A stretch of DNA of 64,000 nt. Origin: Aureobasidium sp. EXF-3400. Lineage: Eukaryota; Ascomycota; Dothideomycetes; Dothideales; Saccotheciaceae. Numbering within the stretch: the stretch's first letter is position 1; every line of letters starts with the position of its first letter. Positions 45,601-56,907 of the stretch are shown here, in pieces. The stretch is taken from positions 1 through 64,000 of the forward strand of contig SWBL01000285.1 of assembly GCA_024195585.1 (NCBI GenBank), written 5' to 3'. The position numbers and the translations under genes were made by a program. The notes under the pieces were generated by a model, which saw only the letters and a program-made list of their open reading frames with translations, did no database searches and was not told the origin of the DNA.

Positions 45601-46106
45601 ACATGATGATCAGAGTATACGAGACGAGGAAAAGAAAGCTCGGTAAAGAGCATGCATACACGCTCCTCGCCATGATGCATCTGGCCTTTGTGAAACGCGC
45701 CTTGGGTCATCTGAAGGACGCTGAAGAACTCATACTGCTGGCTCTACCAATCGCCGAGCGCAATCTGGGTACCGACCACGTTGCCTGTCTCTGGGGTCGG
45801 TATCATCTTGGGATAGTATGGGTGCAGCAGAAACGTTGGGATAAAGCAGAGCGACACTTGCTCGACCTCACGGAACGCCAACGCAGTATTCTCCAAGGCA
45901 GAGGAAGACTTCATCCCGACAGATTGGGGGCTTTGACGGAGCTGGCTACGGTATATGATGCACTCGGGAAATTCGAAGAGTATGATAAGGTAGTGGCCGA
46001 AGTACTCGATGGATTTGAGAAGATCAGCGAGAGTGAGCATCCAGTCGCGAAGAAGTTGAGAGAGGACACCCAGAGACGAGTAGAGAAAAGGCCGAAAACT
46101 GTATAG
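42688..46106 (+). CDS. NLR-type STAND protein: HeLo-like N domain, NB-ARC, TPR repeats
   Basis: Fungal NOD-like receptor. Exons 42688-43139, 43212-43640, 43694-44552 and 44613-46106; 1077 aa. Residues 1-~150 (MADPVSFLAAGVGIADVAFRV...) match the fungal HeLo-like/STAND N-terminal domain; relatives act in membrane-targeted cell death. An NB-ARC domain begins with DRFYTGR near 240, with P-loop GIGGSGKTQ at ~273, Walker B WLLIIDNAD at ~340, GHVIITTRD at ~370, GLPLA-like LGHLAIAIVQAGKTI near 435, and MHPLVHKWARER at ~620. The rest (about 690-1040) is TPR of the kinesin-light-chain type. All nucleotide-binding motifs are intact, so the gene looks live. Ligand and role are unknown; in other fungi such genes work in non-self recognition. 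Divergent from the P450. Confidence 0.9.
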
Positions 46107-48329
46107 ATTGATCATGCCGTACCTGGACCGAATCTAGAAAACTACAGATTCGTAAGAAGATGTTGGGAATTGGAAGCGGAAACGAGATTGACATACACAA
46201 ATCAACAATTCTACTCAGCCCTAGATGATGTTTTAGTATCTCTTGACGTTACCGAGATACGGTGGTGACAGAAGACAGATCCTGAATGAGCACAAGGTAC
46301 CGAAGCGAGGGCTTCGATAAAAAGCCTTCCGGTGTCAATCATTTTCTGTGTTACCATAACTTTTTCTAGGGCCAGTCGGAAGAGAGAAGCCGCGCCTCTG
46401 TCGCAAACGTCGGGAATGACTATCTTTGTGGATGAGTGATATGCAAAAGAGTGCGCGGCGGCAAGTAGGGTTGGGGAGTATAACAGAGAGGATTATTGAC
46501 AGCGTCCGGAAGGATATAGATTGGGATGGTATTTGTCAGGGTCGGCATTTGATGATCAATCGTATTTGAAGTTTTTGGTCGAGGTTTCGATAGGTTGGGT
46601 TGTTTGCAGTATGCTTGATACTTGTCGATATTGAAGGTCAACCAATCCCGAGGTACGAAGTACGTGGGTCAGCTTGTCAGTTTAGTTGAAAGGTCAGGTG
46701 AAGTCGAGCACGAACAGTATCAGAAGCTGTTCTCGTGGACCACTTTACCCTAAGCTTGATCGTTTTTCAAGAAGCCTCAGGAGGTCGGAATTCCCGAATA
46801 TCCACTTCATATTGTTCTTGTTCGATGAGCCGCGATCCTGATCATAGCGGAAAAGACGCAATAGCTGTATGATCGACATATTAAGCGCCTTCTTTTCTTC
46901 CCCAGATTGGATACCAGAGATATGGATTTAGTGGCAGCCGCTTACTCTGTATAAATTGCTTGTGCAGCGACCTAGACCATTGTCTTGGATACGTCCATAG
47001 ACCCGAGCGAAATACGATAAATGATAGTCAAGCATTTTTCTGATAGATGAAATAGGTACGTATCCAATCGTCATGATAGATTGAGTATGCAGGCCAGATT
47101 TTGCTGCTCTTTCGATCCTGAAGGAATCAGGTGGGTGCGGATGGATTGGATCCAGATTCAATTTTGAGCTGGTAAAATGGGTGATTGGGTCACCACATCT
47201 GCCTGATGTTCTAACACCGGGTTAGCACATTGGCGACCAGGCGGCTGGTTGATCAAACCATCGATGCCTTTTTCTTCCCACAAGATGAGCACTGCGTGAA
47301 GGAGTTGTTTCAACTTGATGATTCCGAGTCTTTCTAGCCCAGCGATCGAGCGGAATTTGGCAAGAAAGTCGTTCTCGCATTTATCGGCGGAAGAACGACA
47401 TTCGAACGAGGGCAAAGAAGAGATCAGAGGTCATGCAAGACTACTCAAGTGTGGTTCCTTCCAAGTGGAGTCTTTGCTGTCAAGGTCTCTTTTGGGACAC
47501 ACGCGCATGAAGCCGAGGTTTCGCGACCAGAGATCAACGAGCTTCCTTCCGACCCACGAAAATCGATTTCCTTCGCACATCTACATTTAGAAGAATATCA
47601 TTGGTTTGATTCATGAAAGCATTAATTGTCAGACTGAGGATATATTGATCCAATGGAAACGCAAATGTGCTGTGGCTGCTTGATTGGAGCCTCCGATTGT
47701 TGGTTCGCACATGCATCAATTTGGACGTGTAACAATGACCGGGTTGCACCACCCGACATATTTATTTGCTTTGGGTGGTAAGATCAATTTTCCTTGTTTG
47801 TCCAGACAAATTCTTTTGTGTTGGGGTCGGACAAGTATCCAACTGTCCGACGGTGCCATCGGCTAAGTATGCTGGAACATTTCGATGGCGGTGTGCATGG
47901 TTGTATTGCATGTGCGCTTGCTTCGAGGCAAGCCCGCCCGCTACTGCGGCTCCAAAACCCACCATTGTCACCGGTCTTGCGACGGCGTGAGAAAAAAGGA
48001 GTCGACGATGAAGCAAAACTGTTGAATGCGAGTGTCCAGCCGTCGAAAAATCGCGAACTGGCACCGGAATTGTTGTGACATTTGTGTCTCTCCCTTCTGT
48101 GAAGGAGGCCTAGAATAAGGTACATGGAAAAGAAAGGAAAACTAACTAAAAATTCGAGTATGTCGTTTCAAAACATCAAAACAATACAATCCCTCTTGGG
48201 TATGATTATTGTTCAAAACCAATGCTCCAGGCTCCTTACTAAGGCCTTTGGGGTATGAAGAATGCAAATGTGAAAAAGAAATCGAACCCATGATTAAAAC
48301 TCCCCTTTGCGCCATTTCGTTCCTGTCGT
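46107..48329. other. 2.2-kb gene-free stretch
   Basis: Between the converging stops of the NLR and rhodopsin-domain genes. Open frames up to 94 codons occur (for instance 47158-47415 minus), but none has an ATG start with splice logic or a family motif. It may be decayed repeat or long 3' flanks; I see no terminal repeats. Confidence 0.45.
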
Positions 48330-49746
48330 TTATTGATGGCTACGGGGCTTCGACGAATCCAGCGTCGGATGAGGGAATCGAGAAGTGGTAGGACTGATGT
48401 CTTCGTCGATGGTGTAGACCTGAATATGAGGTTCCTTTGAGGAAGTCGATGCCTCAGAATCTTTTCGGTAGGTGGCTGAGCTCAAGGTTGCCTCGTAGTT
48501 TGCTCGTTCAATGGGGTCCATTTCATGTTGGGAGCGGTTGACGCACTCGAAACCTGAGTCCAGAGTATTAAAGCTGTCCCTACGGGTGCGAGTGGCGAAA
48601 GGGTCTCTGACCTTTTGCGCAAAACGGCTGGGACGTGAGCCGATGGTTGCCAGGGTGAGTGAAGGCGACTTGTGTGTTGGCAAGCTACCACCCTCGCTAC
48701 CCCTTGACCTCTTGATCTTGTCCTTGAACGATGATACTTGCGATGAGACAAGTGGGTAGAGCACACCGCTGACGACTGCCTTGATCGATGGTGAACATGC
48801 AATGAAGACAGCGAGGTGGTTCTCGACTGAAGACCAGATGAGACAGGATGCGATGTTCCATGAAAGGTCACCGTCTTGATCGTAGCGGTAAACGACGTAT
48901 AGGCGGATGAAACTGGCAGCGACAACACTTCAGGGTGGTTAGCACGGTATTGTGAAATTAATAAATGGTAAACTCACAATGCACCCAATGCGAACAGAAG
49001 ATTGAGAACGAGTCTTTGGGTAAGGCGAAGCTGAAGCTTCCATGTGAAGATGATGGGCAACACGTAAAGAATGATGTCGTTCACGATCATGATGATCGAG
49101 TTGGAGTAGAAGAAGGCCTTGATGTCGATACAAGTTCCAGGAGTGTTCGGGTCCCAGAGGTGTGCAATCGGAACACATTGGAAGATGATGACCAAGATGC
49201 TGCTGACACCGAAAGCAAAGGCAATAAACTCCATGAACCAGATGACCCAGTGGTGCCAGCGCTCGTATGTTGTGTGGCGGTAGAAGAAGAGCAGAGCGAA
49301 CTTGACGAACATATTGCAGGCCAAGTAGAAGACGAAGATAGAGATATACAGCTAATGCCCGATGTCAGTATGGATTCCACGAGGGAAGGAGGGTCAACGG
49401 AAAACTCACACCCACCTTGTAGAATTTGATCTTGTCCGATGTATCAGATTCCCAGTCGTGGCTACCAAGACCATATTTTGTCGCGATACATTGGAATAGA
49501 GACATCATGATTCCGCAGAACTGTGAGACTGTTGTCAGTGGTGGGACTGGAGAAATTTCCACGCGGCATACATACACCTGCCAAACAGATCATAATGTTC
49601 TGTGCATCGAATTTCCTTTGTTTTGCATTTCCTGTGACCTTCGCAAAGCGAAGTGAGAGCGCCGACAGAGTCGAAAAGGAGAGTACGACATTGACGACCA
49701 CCACCAGATCCTTTCGGTTTTCTATTGCGAATGCGTCGCTACCCAT
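48330..49746 (-). CDS. Fungal rhodopsin-domain integral membrane protein
   Basis: Seven-span membrane protein of the large fungal family with the 'rhodopsin' domain of SAT20/PTH11-like proteins; not a retinal-binding opsin, and its function is unknown in general. Four exons: 49746-49576, 49520-49416, 49351-48978 and 48927-48330; 415 aa. Features include YGLGSHDWE, FVFYLACNMFVKFALLFFYRH, CVPIAHLWDPNTPGTCID (the conserved W...C of the family), IIMIVNDIILYVLP and RLYVVYRYDQDGDLSW. The last ~130 residues are a Ser/Thr-rich cytosolic tail. Adjacent genes give no clue about its job. Spans and splice sites agree well. Confidence 0.9.
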
Positions 49747-52700
49747 GATGACGAAGATAGATGAGGATCCAGGTAAGAGAGAGGAGTTCTCACTGCCAAT
49801 ATGAAGAACAGTAAGGGTAAGAGTGCAACAGGGGATGAGGTCTGGCAGTTATGTTGCACGGACAGAACGGTGAGGGAACGTGATGGAGGGAGGAGGGGAC
49901 CGTTGTAAAGACAAGAGAAGGGTCTATAAGAGGGACACGGTCTGTAGTTATCTTTGCACAAAAGACCCACCACGCATGGCAAGTCGGCTACAATATGGAG
50001 TAAAGCGAACCAGGAAAAGAGACTTGCCTTGTGGCGAGACCTTTGCTGCGAACCATATCACGCTAAAAGAAGCCCTTTTGGGCGAAGCTTATGCAGGTGC
50101 TCACTGACTGGGGAATATGGATTAATGACGGACCTCAAGGTGGGTGTCGAGGGCTCGGTGGCTACGTGCGACTTATGCGCGTATTCCCGACCTTGTCCAA
50201 GCACTTACTACCACTTAGTACGTGCTGCAGGTCCTATTAGCACCAAGTTAGGGCGATTCCGAGACGATCGTTGATGGCTCACTCGAGGACGGTACCGGAT
50301 TCGGACACTCCGCGTCAAGGAGGTTGGCGTAACTTTACTCAGACTGCCTTTCACCGCGCGGATAGCTGCAGTGCTCGAGGGCAAGCGAGTCGGCAGATAC
50401 AGTACCCCTAGCCCGACGGCTAGACGATACAGAGTCTTGGTGTGGCCGATACAAACCCGGGGCATGTCACGTCAAATCTTGCGTGACTAGAGTCCAGAGA
50501 CCCTCATGATACGTTAGCTGTCAAGCTAGTTTGGGCATAGCATGGCAGGGGCTGGCGCTCGTGGTACTCTGCGGATCCTGTCATTGATCGAGTCTGAATC
50601 AATGCGTTCTCATCATGGCGTCGATGAGGCGTCTAATCGAGGGCATGTCTGCACGAGATACCGGCAAGAGGACGCGATCAAGATTGCATTGCTTGTCGAC
50701 AAAGAGAAAAATAAATGATCGTGGCAGCTGCAAGATTCGATGTTGTTGGGAGGAGGAGCAGTCCATGGCCGTGGGTCGGCCGTCAACGGATCGCTCCCGC
50801 CCGCGCCCGCCTCCAACGCTACTGCACGAAATCCACATCGATTGTCGCTCGCGTTGTCGCCATCTCTCCAAGCTGCTTAGATCCCCGTCCCGGGTGGAGA
50901 CATCATGCTTGACCTCGAATCCAGTCGTGTCTTGATTGCCTCCTGGTTGACTCGAAATCATTTACTCAGTGCCAACTCGGGTTGATGATGATGCACCTTA
51001 CCAGTTCGACACACCCTTCCCTTGCGGACTTTTGATTGATTCCTGCACGGTCTTCCATATTCAAAGCACATCTTGCAAGCACTTTCTTCCTGCAACATGT
51101 GCGACTCGTTTGAATGGTTGTCATGAAGCGCGTACCAAGTGCCGACTTCCTAGTCCATGACCATCACCTAACGTCCTTACAGACCACTATCAATCACTTG
51201 CTCAGCCCCCACTCATATCAGGTGCAGTCGTGTGGAGTTCGTTCACGCTGATGGCAGGTTCTCTTACGCCAAGTTTTGGATGGTAACGGTTGAAGGATGC
51301 CGTCTGATGTACTTCCATCCTCCTCGTCCGCTCGCTACCACTGTGTTTCCATCAGAGTCACACTTGACTCCAGCACCGCTTAGCCTCATGGGTTCCTGAA
51401 GATCTCCTGAACGACATACGTCTCTGGTCTTCATTACCACAGCAATCTTCCGAGGTTTCAGCTCGAGGTCGTTCCGTGCTCCGACTACTGACTTTAGACT
51501 TTGAGCCCAATGCAGACCTCAGGAGTTCCATACAGTACAACATCGCCAAAGCGGCACATGTCAACTTCTCAATCCCTCGACAACAACGTTATTGCGTTCA
51601 TCTGCGACGGACCCATGTTCACAGGATCTAGATTTTTGCGTCATCGCTATTCAATTCAGTCCCACTTGTCACAGGTATACCGACATCAAGCCAATCACCA
51701 AGTCATACTCCTCGATCTGAGTCAGTCAGCTCTTTCCCCTGCGTTCACACATGTCAAGAAACATGACATCTCGGACCGTGCCATTACCTTATCAACCCAG
51801 CCAGCACTTGGTTATTGGCTCGGAAAGAGTTACGAACGGCTATCGGGATCGGAGCTCAATACGACATATACATGCCTAGATCATAAAGGCCTCTTCAGAC
51901 ATCCACCAATCTGTGGGGCATCAGGAGTGAGCTTTCGCCCTTGTGGGACTTGAACCTGCCCTGGAAGGCTTCTCTGTCGGTTTCAATCTTGGCCCTGTCA
52001 CAAACTCAGACATATGCTCGCTTGCGCCCCAGTATGGGAACTCCTCCACACTCGATCAGCCGAACCTACTTTGTTATAGGAAGGTGGGGTTACGAAGCCC
52101 CTTATAGGAGCATTGTCTCCCGTGTTTCCAATAATCCAACAGCTTTTTCATGGTTTGCTGGGTAACATGCTGTTGTTCAGCCGTCCCCGCCCATGCCTCC
52201 CTCGGAGTACCTCCGATATGAGCGGCGTGGCTCATTCTATCGATGCCCTTTCCAGGGGCCGCAATGGTATGACAAGCCGACGGACCTCTCTCCAGGACCG
52301 AGAACAAGTGGCTCCGTACGTATGTTACATCGAAAAGATACAAACATGTGCAAGCTGCAACACCAGGAGTGGTATCGGCCTCTCCGACCGAATATCAAAA
52401 TCCTGCCCTGCTACATGGCAAGTCTGCGAATCAACTTCGCCAACATTGGTCTGATCTTCCGACCCTGCAGAAATCAGGGCTCTCGCACGCATCCCTGATC
52501 TGCGTCTCATGCCTGTAGAATGCAAGGTACACGCGCACAGGCAGAGACACAGATACTTGATCTTCAACAGCACGAGGCAGAATCATACCGTTGGTATCGC
52601 GATATAACGTGACTCTTGTTCGCATTGGTCATGGCTAAAGGTAAGCTTCTCTGCGCGGCTAGGGCGGGAGACCTGTTTCTTTGTCGATTGCTGTTGAGTG

Positions 52701-53114
52701 CGGTTTCATAGTAAGATGTGCGAGAAAGCTAGTCGTGCTGCAGATTATTCATACCATATGCGCACTTGCTCTCGTAATTTCAATTGTCTTGTTGTGATTT
52801 GTTACTTTATAAGCACACTCGTCTCTTTCGGATTCAGAGGGAGCTATGTACCCGGGTCTCAGCGTTCTTTGATATCATTGACATCTTCTGATATATTAAT
52901 CGTCTTGCCATGCCACTTGTTCGATGGCCTCTACCTTCATATGGCCTTCAAACAGAGCCCAGATCCATCGTCTCGGCGCGAAGAAGGTATTTTGTCATAC
53001 AGCGTTGTCCGCTCTTGCTCGTCTTCTGATAGACCACTTGACCATCGTGTTTGTATTATAGCAGTGCCAGGAACTTGATATAGAGTTGTTTGGTATAAAG
53101 TGAGGGATTTGACA
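49747..53114. other. 3.4-kb gene-poor stretch with coding-like fragments
   Basis: No intact gene could be assembled. Stop-free segments with protein-like composition exist at 51368-51631 (+, 87 codons, starting LQHRLASWVPEDLLNDI), 51931-52107 (+) and 52193-52498 (+), in different frames. A minus-strand ATG frame of 120 codons lies at 50599-50961. None matches a family I know. The pattern fits one or more decayed genes or an old, heavily mutated repeat, but chance frames cannot be excluded. Confidence 0.35.
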
Positions 53115-53977
53115 TTACTCCCATTGTGTGTTCTTGAGACGCTGCATGAGGTAATCGACCTCTACTTCTTTCGTCAAGGGAATGACATAGTCTTTGTACA
53201 TGGCAACGACAGCATCAACGTTGATCTTGCCAGCCTCTTCAGCCTCGCCAGCGGAAATACTGGGATCTGTGCCGTATGTTTTTGCTTTTAGTCGTAGACG
53301 CTCAAGAACCTGTTTCTCGACTGCAGCATTCGTGATGGCCTCGTCAATTCCCTTGCGATCCTCGCGCTTGATCAGATCGACAAAGCGCTCCGTCTCTTTC
53401 TGGAACTTTGCCTCTGCGACAAACTTGCCGAAATGGATGCGGCGGGATAAAGCTTGTAGGCAGTTGACGTCGCATGTGGCAGCGGAGCCAAAGTTTTCCT
53501 GGTTCTCGCCGCGCTCTTCACGGCCGTAGTTGATGCAGGCGGCGGGCAGAATGTGCTCGGTGTAGTGGTGTTTAAGCTTGTCGTTGATGTTGACGTCGTT
53601 GGGGTGCAGGATTTGAGGGTAGTGGATGGGCTGCAGGATGGGCTCTTGCAGGGCGTCTGGGAAGAAAGGGTACTCGTCGGGTGACTGGTAGCGGCGCACG
53701 AGGGATTGGAAGCGTTCTTGCTCGCGGATCATCCAGTCGAGCAGGCTGTACTCGCAGTCGGGGATGCGGACGGCGCCGGGCTTGTAAATGGAGGGATTGC
53801 GGGGGAACTGGACGCGCTCGATCAGGTGGAAGGTGATGGTGTCTTCGAGGCGGCTGACGCGGTGTCAGCGAGTCTGTCATTTGGATCTCTTGTGGGCCGA
53901 GTGTACATGAGTTGGAAGCGGATGTTGGCCAGGTCGAGCGCCTTGCTGGCGTCGGAGAGATCGATTGCTGTATCCAT
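53115..53977 (-). CDS. ARO7: Chorismate mutase (AroQ class)
   Basis: Turns chorismate into prephenate, the branch step to phenylalanine and tyrosine, in the cytosol. Exon 1 is 53977-53907 and exon 2 is 53853-53115, with a 53-bp GTACAC...CAG intron; 269 aa, close to yeast Aro7 (256 aa). The start [30 protein letters not shown] and [10 protein letters not shown] are diagnostic, the latter part carrying the active-site Arg/Glu region. [21 protein letters not shown] and the effector-site helix region follow. Active-site helix residues [19 protein letters not shown] are complete. The C-terminus ends in [18 protein letters not shown]. The enzyme family is inhibited by Tyr and activated by Trp. Divergent from MDV1. 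Confidence 0.96.
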
Positions 53978-54278
53978 GTTGGTTTGCGTGTGTGTTGTGA
54001 GATGGACAAGGACGATTGATGGGTTCAGACAAGGGAACAAGGAGAGTTGGGTTTAGAGGATTGAAGTGGTTGCGACACCGGAGTGAGGGCTGGAGTTTCT
54101 GGAATCGTGGAGAGCTTCAGTTGGAGCATCATCATCATGGCCAACAGCCTCGGCCTTGTCCTCGTGTCACTCTTGAAAAAACATCCCGCAGACCACCCCT
54201 AGGCCACGCGACTTACTGTTCTCTTCTTGCCTGCTATACCACTAATTTGAGAATGGTCTAACGTCCTGGCCACCAACC
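53978..54278. promoter_or_regulatory. Divergent promoter, ARO7 / MDV1
   Basis: 301 bp between divergent start codons. No Gcn4-type TGACTC site was noted by eye. Confidence 0.5.
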
Positions 54279-56492
54279 ATGTCGACATCACGAGGTCGCA
54301 ACCCTCCTCCGCAAGGGTCGTCGCACAGGCGGCGGCCCTCAGCCAACATGCCGCAATCCGACGACAATGAGAGCCTACTAAGTGTACGTTATAGCACTTC
54401 CGACAGCTGAAACACTCCTAACACCAGCCAAACAGTCACGACAGCTTGAAGCCTTTGGCCGCACCGTCCATGCCACCGCCAGCCATTTCATTGGTCCTCT
54501 AACAGGCGATACCCATCACCACCAAAATGCCCTAGGCGACATCCACCGCGAGCTGCGCCGGCCCTTGATCCAGCGCTCCGTCTTTGAGCTTGCCAAAGCC
54601 TCGCCCAAGGAACTTGTCCGATCTACCTTTTCCACCTCCGAGATCCAACACCGCGCCCTGGTTCACCTCCCCGATCATCTCCTCCGCCACATTCCCGAAC
54701 GCACCAGCACATTTTCCTTGTTCCAAGGTTTCCAAGCATCCAAGCCCGAAGAGAAGAACGAAGCCTCTCGCAATGAGAAAGGTCAGAAACTACTCGATCA
54801 CGACGCTGGCCAGGAAACAGACCCGGCCACCCCTGCAGCTGCTCTGAAGAAGCTCAAATCGAAAAAGGGTACCATGGAGCACCGTCTGGATATGATGGGC
54901 ATCCGCAAGAACATGTGCATATCCGAAATCAAGGAAATCGACACCAAAATCGCCAATCTCAACACCATGAGGAAAATCGTTCTTCAACGACTAGCTGGTC
55001 ACGAGCAGGAAGAGGTCGATCTTGAGAACGAGATTCAGGAAATGACCGAGAAGCTTCAAGATATGCTGGAGGAGATTCAAGACGCTGCTGCTCTGGCCAC
55101 CAAAACTCCGCCGCTGGAACCCACTCCAGATACGCCAGCTGATCTGGCCGAATCCACAGATACTTTCATGTCCGAGTCTGTATACGACAAGTTGCCCGCT
55201 CCTTCGCCTACCAAGACGGATAAAGAGAAGGAGAAAGAAAAGGAGAGGAAGAAGCGTCGCGTTAACAGGCGCAAGTCCATGCCCGTTCTGCATGAGCACA
55301 TGGAAAAGGGCTCTCGCATCCGCGAATTCCAGGCTCACAACGACATGATTACTGCTCTGGATTTCGACGCTCCTTTCGGTACTCTTGTTTCCGCTGCTCT
55401 GGACGATACGGTTCGCGTATGGGACCTCAACGCTGGGAGATGTATAGGTCTTCTCGAAGGCCATCACGCCTCGGTTCGTTGTTTGCAAGTGGAAGACAAC
55501 TTTGTCGCCACTGGCTCAATGGATGCTAACATTCGCTTCTGGGACTTGAGTCAAGCCGAATATTCCCCTCCGCCGGCTTCGCGAAATAACAGATTTGGTC
55601 GTTCGGACAAGGACAGCGAGGACGAAGAAGACGACGCCGATATGTTCTCAGATCCCGAATTGGATCCCCTTCCCGTTGCGCCCACATCTTCTATGCAAGA
55701 CTGTCTAGTTACCGAACTTTCTGCTCACGTGGCAGAAGTCACTGCTCTGCACTTCCACAAGAACACTCTCGTATCTGGTTCGGCAGACAAGACGCTCCGT
55801 CAATGGGATTTGGAAAACGGCCGCTGTGTACAAACACTTGATGTCATGTGGGCAGCTGCTCAAGCCAGTGTGTCGACCAACAGCTTTGGTGCCCCTTCTC
55901 CCGCTGCTGCAGATCCCTCAGCCTCGGAAGGCTGGTGGCGACCCGCTTCTGGTCGTCTTCCTGCTGCTGAGGCGGACTTTGTTGGTGCCATCCAAGTGTT
56001 CGAGACGGCATTGGCATGTGGTACAGCAGATGGTATGGTTAGACTGTGGGATTTGAGAAGTGGTAGCGTTCACAGAAGCTTGGTTGGGCACACGGGACCC
56101 ATCACATCTTTGGCTTTCTCTGGCATTCATATGGTGACTGGCAGTGCCGATCGCAGTGTTCGGGTATGTTGTATCTTGCTGAGTTGGTTGATATCATATG
56201 CTAACATGATTCACAGATCTGGGACCTCCGCACTGGCGGTATTATTGACGCATTTGCTTACGACTCGCCTATTGTCGACTCATCGGTTGACGCCAGACAT
56301 ATCGTGTCAGCGATTGGTGAGTCGGTGGTCAAGGTGTACGACAAGACAGATGGCAATCAATGGGACTGTGGACCCGGAGCATCGGAAGAGGAAGATCAAG
56401 GGCCGCTTTCCACCATCGAGCGTGTCCGCATCAAGGACGGGTATCTGGTTGAAGGTAGAAAAGACGGTGTTGTCGGCGTGTGGTCATGTTGA
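54279..56492 (+). CDS. MDV1: Mitochondrial division WD40 adaptor Mdv1
   Basis: Links the outer-membrane receptor Fis1 to the dynamin Dnm1 in mitochondrial and peroxisomal fission. Exons 54279-54383, 54436-56163 and 56217-56492; 702 aa. The first exon is short ([13 protein letters not shown]...) and disordered. An N-terminal helical Fis1-binding part ([17 protein letters not shown] ... [21 protein letters not shown]) covers about 36-150. A coiled coil lies near 185-265 ([20 protein letters not shown]...). A Lys-rich linker follows. WD40 blades begin near 350 ([16 protein letters not shown]) and include [39 protein letters not shown] and ADRSVRIWDL; the last join is made by splicing at 56164-56216. 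Seven blades are plausible. Yeast Mdv1 is 714 aa. Confidence 0.92.
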
Positions 56493-56907
56493 TAAGCTCA
56501 GCAATCAAGCAACCAAAATTAGATCACAGCATTTTATTCTGCTTGTCCTCTCCTATGCTGTGCTGAAGACTCGAGCGATGGATGGAACAGGGTCTCAAGC
56601 AAGGCACGTGTGTGCTTGGCAGAAGCAAGGCGAGAAAAAAGGACTTGCTTGGCATGGATGATGAAAGTCCGGGGTAAACTCAGGTTTCTTTTGCTTTGGC
56701 TGCTTCGCCGCCGAAAGATGCATCATGATTTTATTCCTGGACATTATTCCCTCCGCCTTCATACCTTTTTGAGCTGTTTGCCGCCCGTCTCGTCTTCGAC
56801 TTTCTCATACTTGTGCTTTCTGATATTCAGCCTGCTTGCAACGCCTGTCTCTACCGCTTTTCTCATTCAATCTAATCCGCGTGTTCGTCACCACTCGTCC
56901 TCACAGA
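56493..56907. other. Intergenic, MDV1 3' flank and RPO41 promoter
   Basis: 415 bp. Frames that continue here from both genes are shadows. It should contain the RPO41 promoter and leader. Confidence 0.5.

Noticed and set aside
40223..46106. P450 and NLR as part of a secondary-metabolite cluster
   Set aside because: No polyketide, peptide or terpene synthase, nor other tailoring enzymes, lies anywhere in the window.
47158..47415. 85-codon minus-strand frame as a small gene
   Set aside because: It starts with TTG, has no upstream ATG exon I can join, and shows no family motif; an overlapping frame on the other strand is as long.
50599..50961. 120-codon minus-strand ATG frame as a gene
   Set aside because: Low-complexity Arg/Ser-rich product, no motif, and overlapping plus-strand frames of similar length; left as part of the gene-poor stretch.
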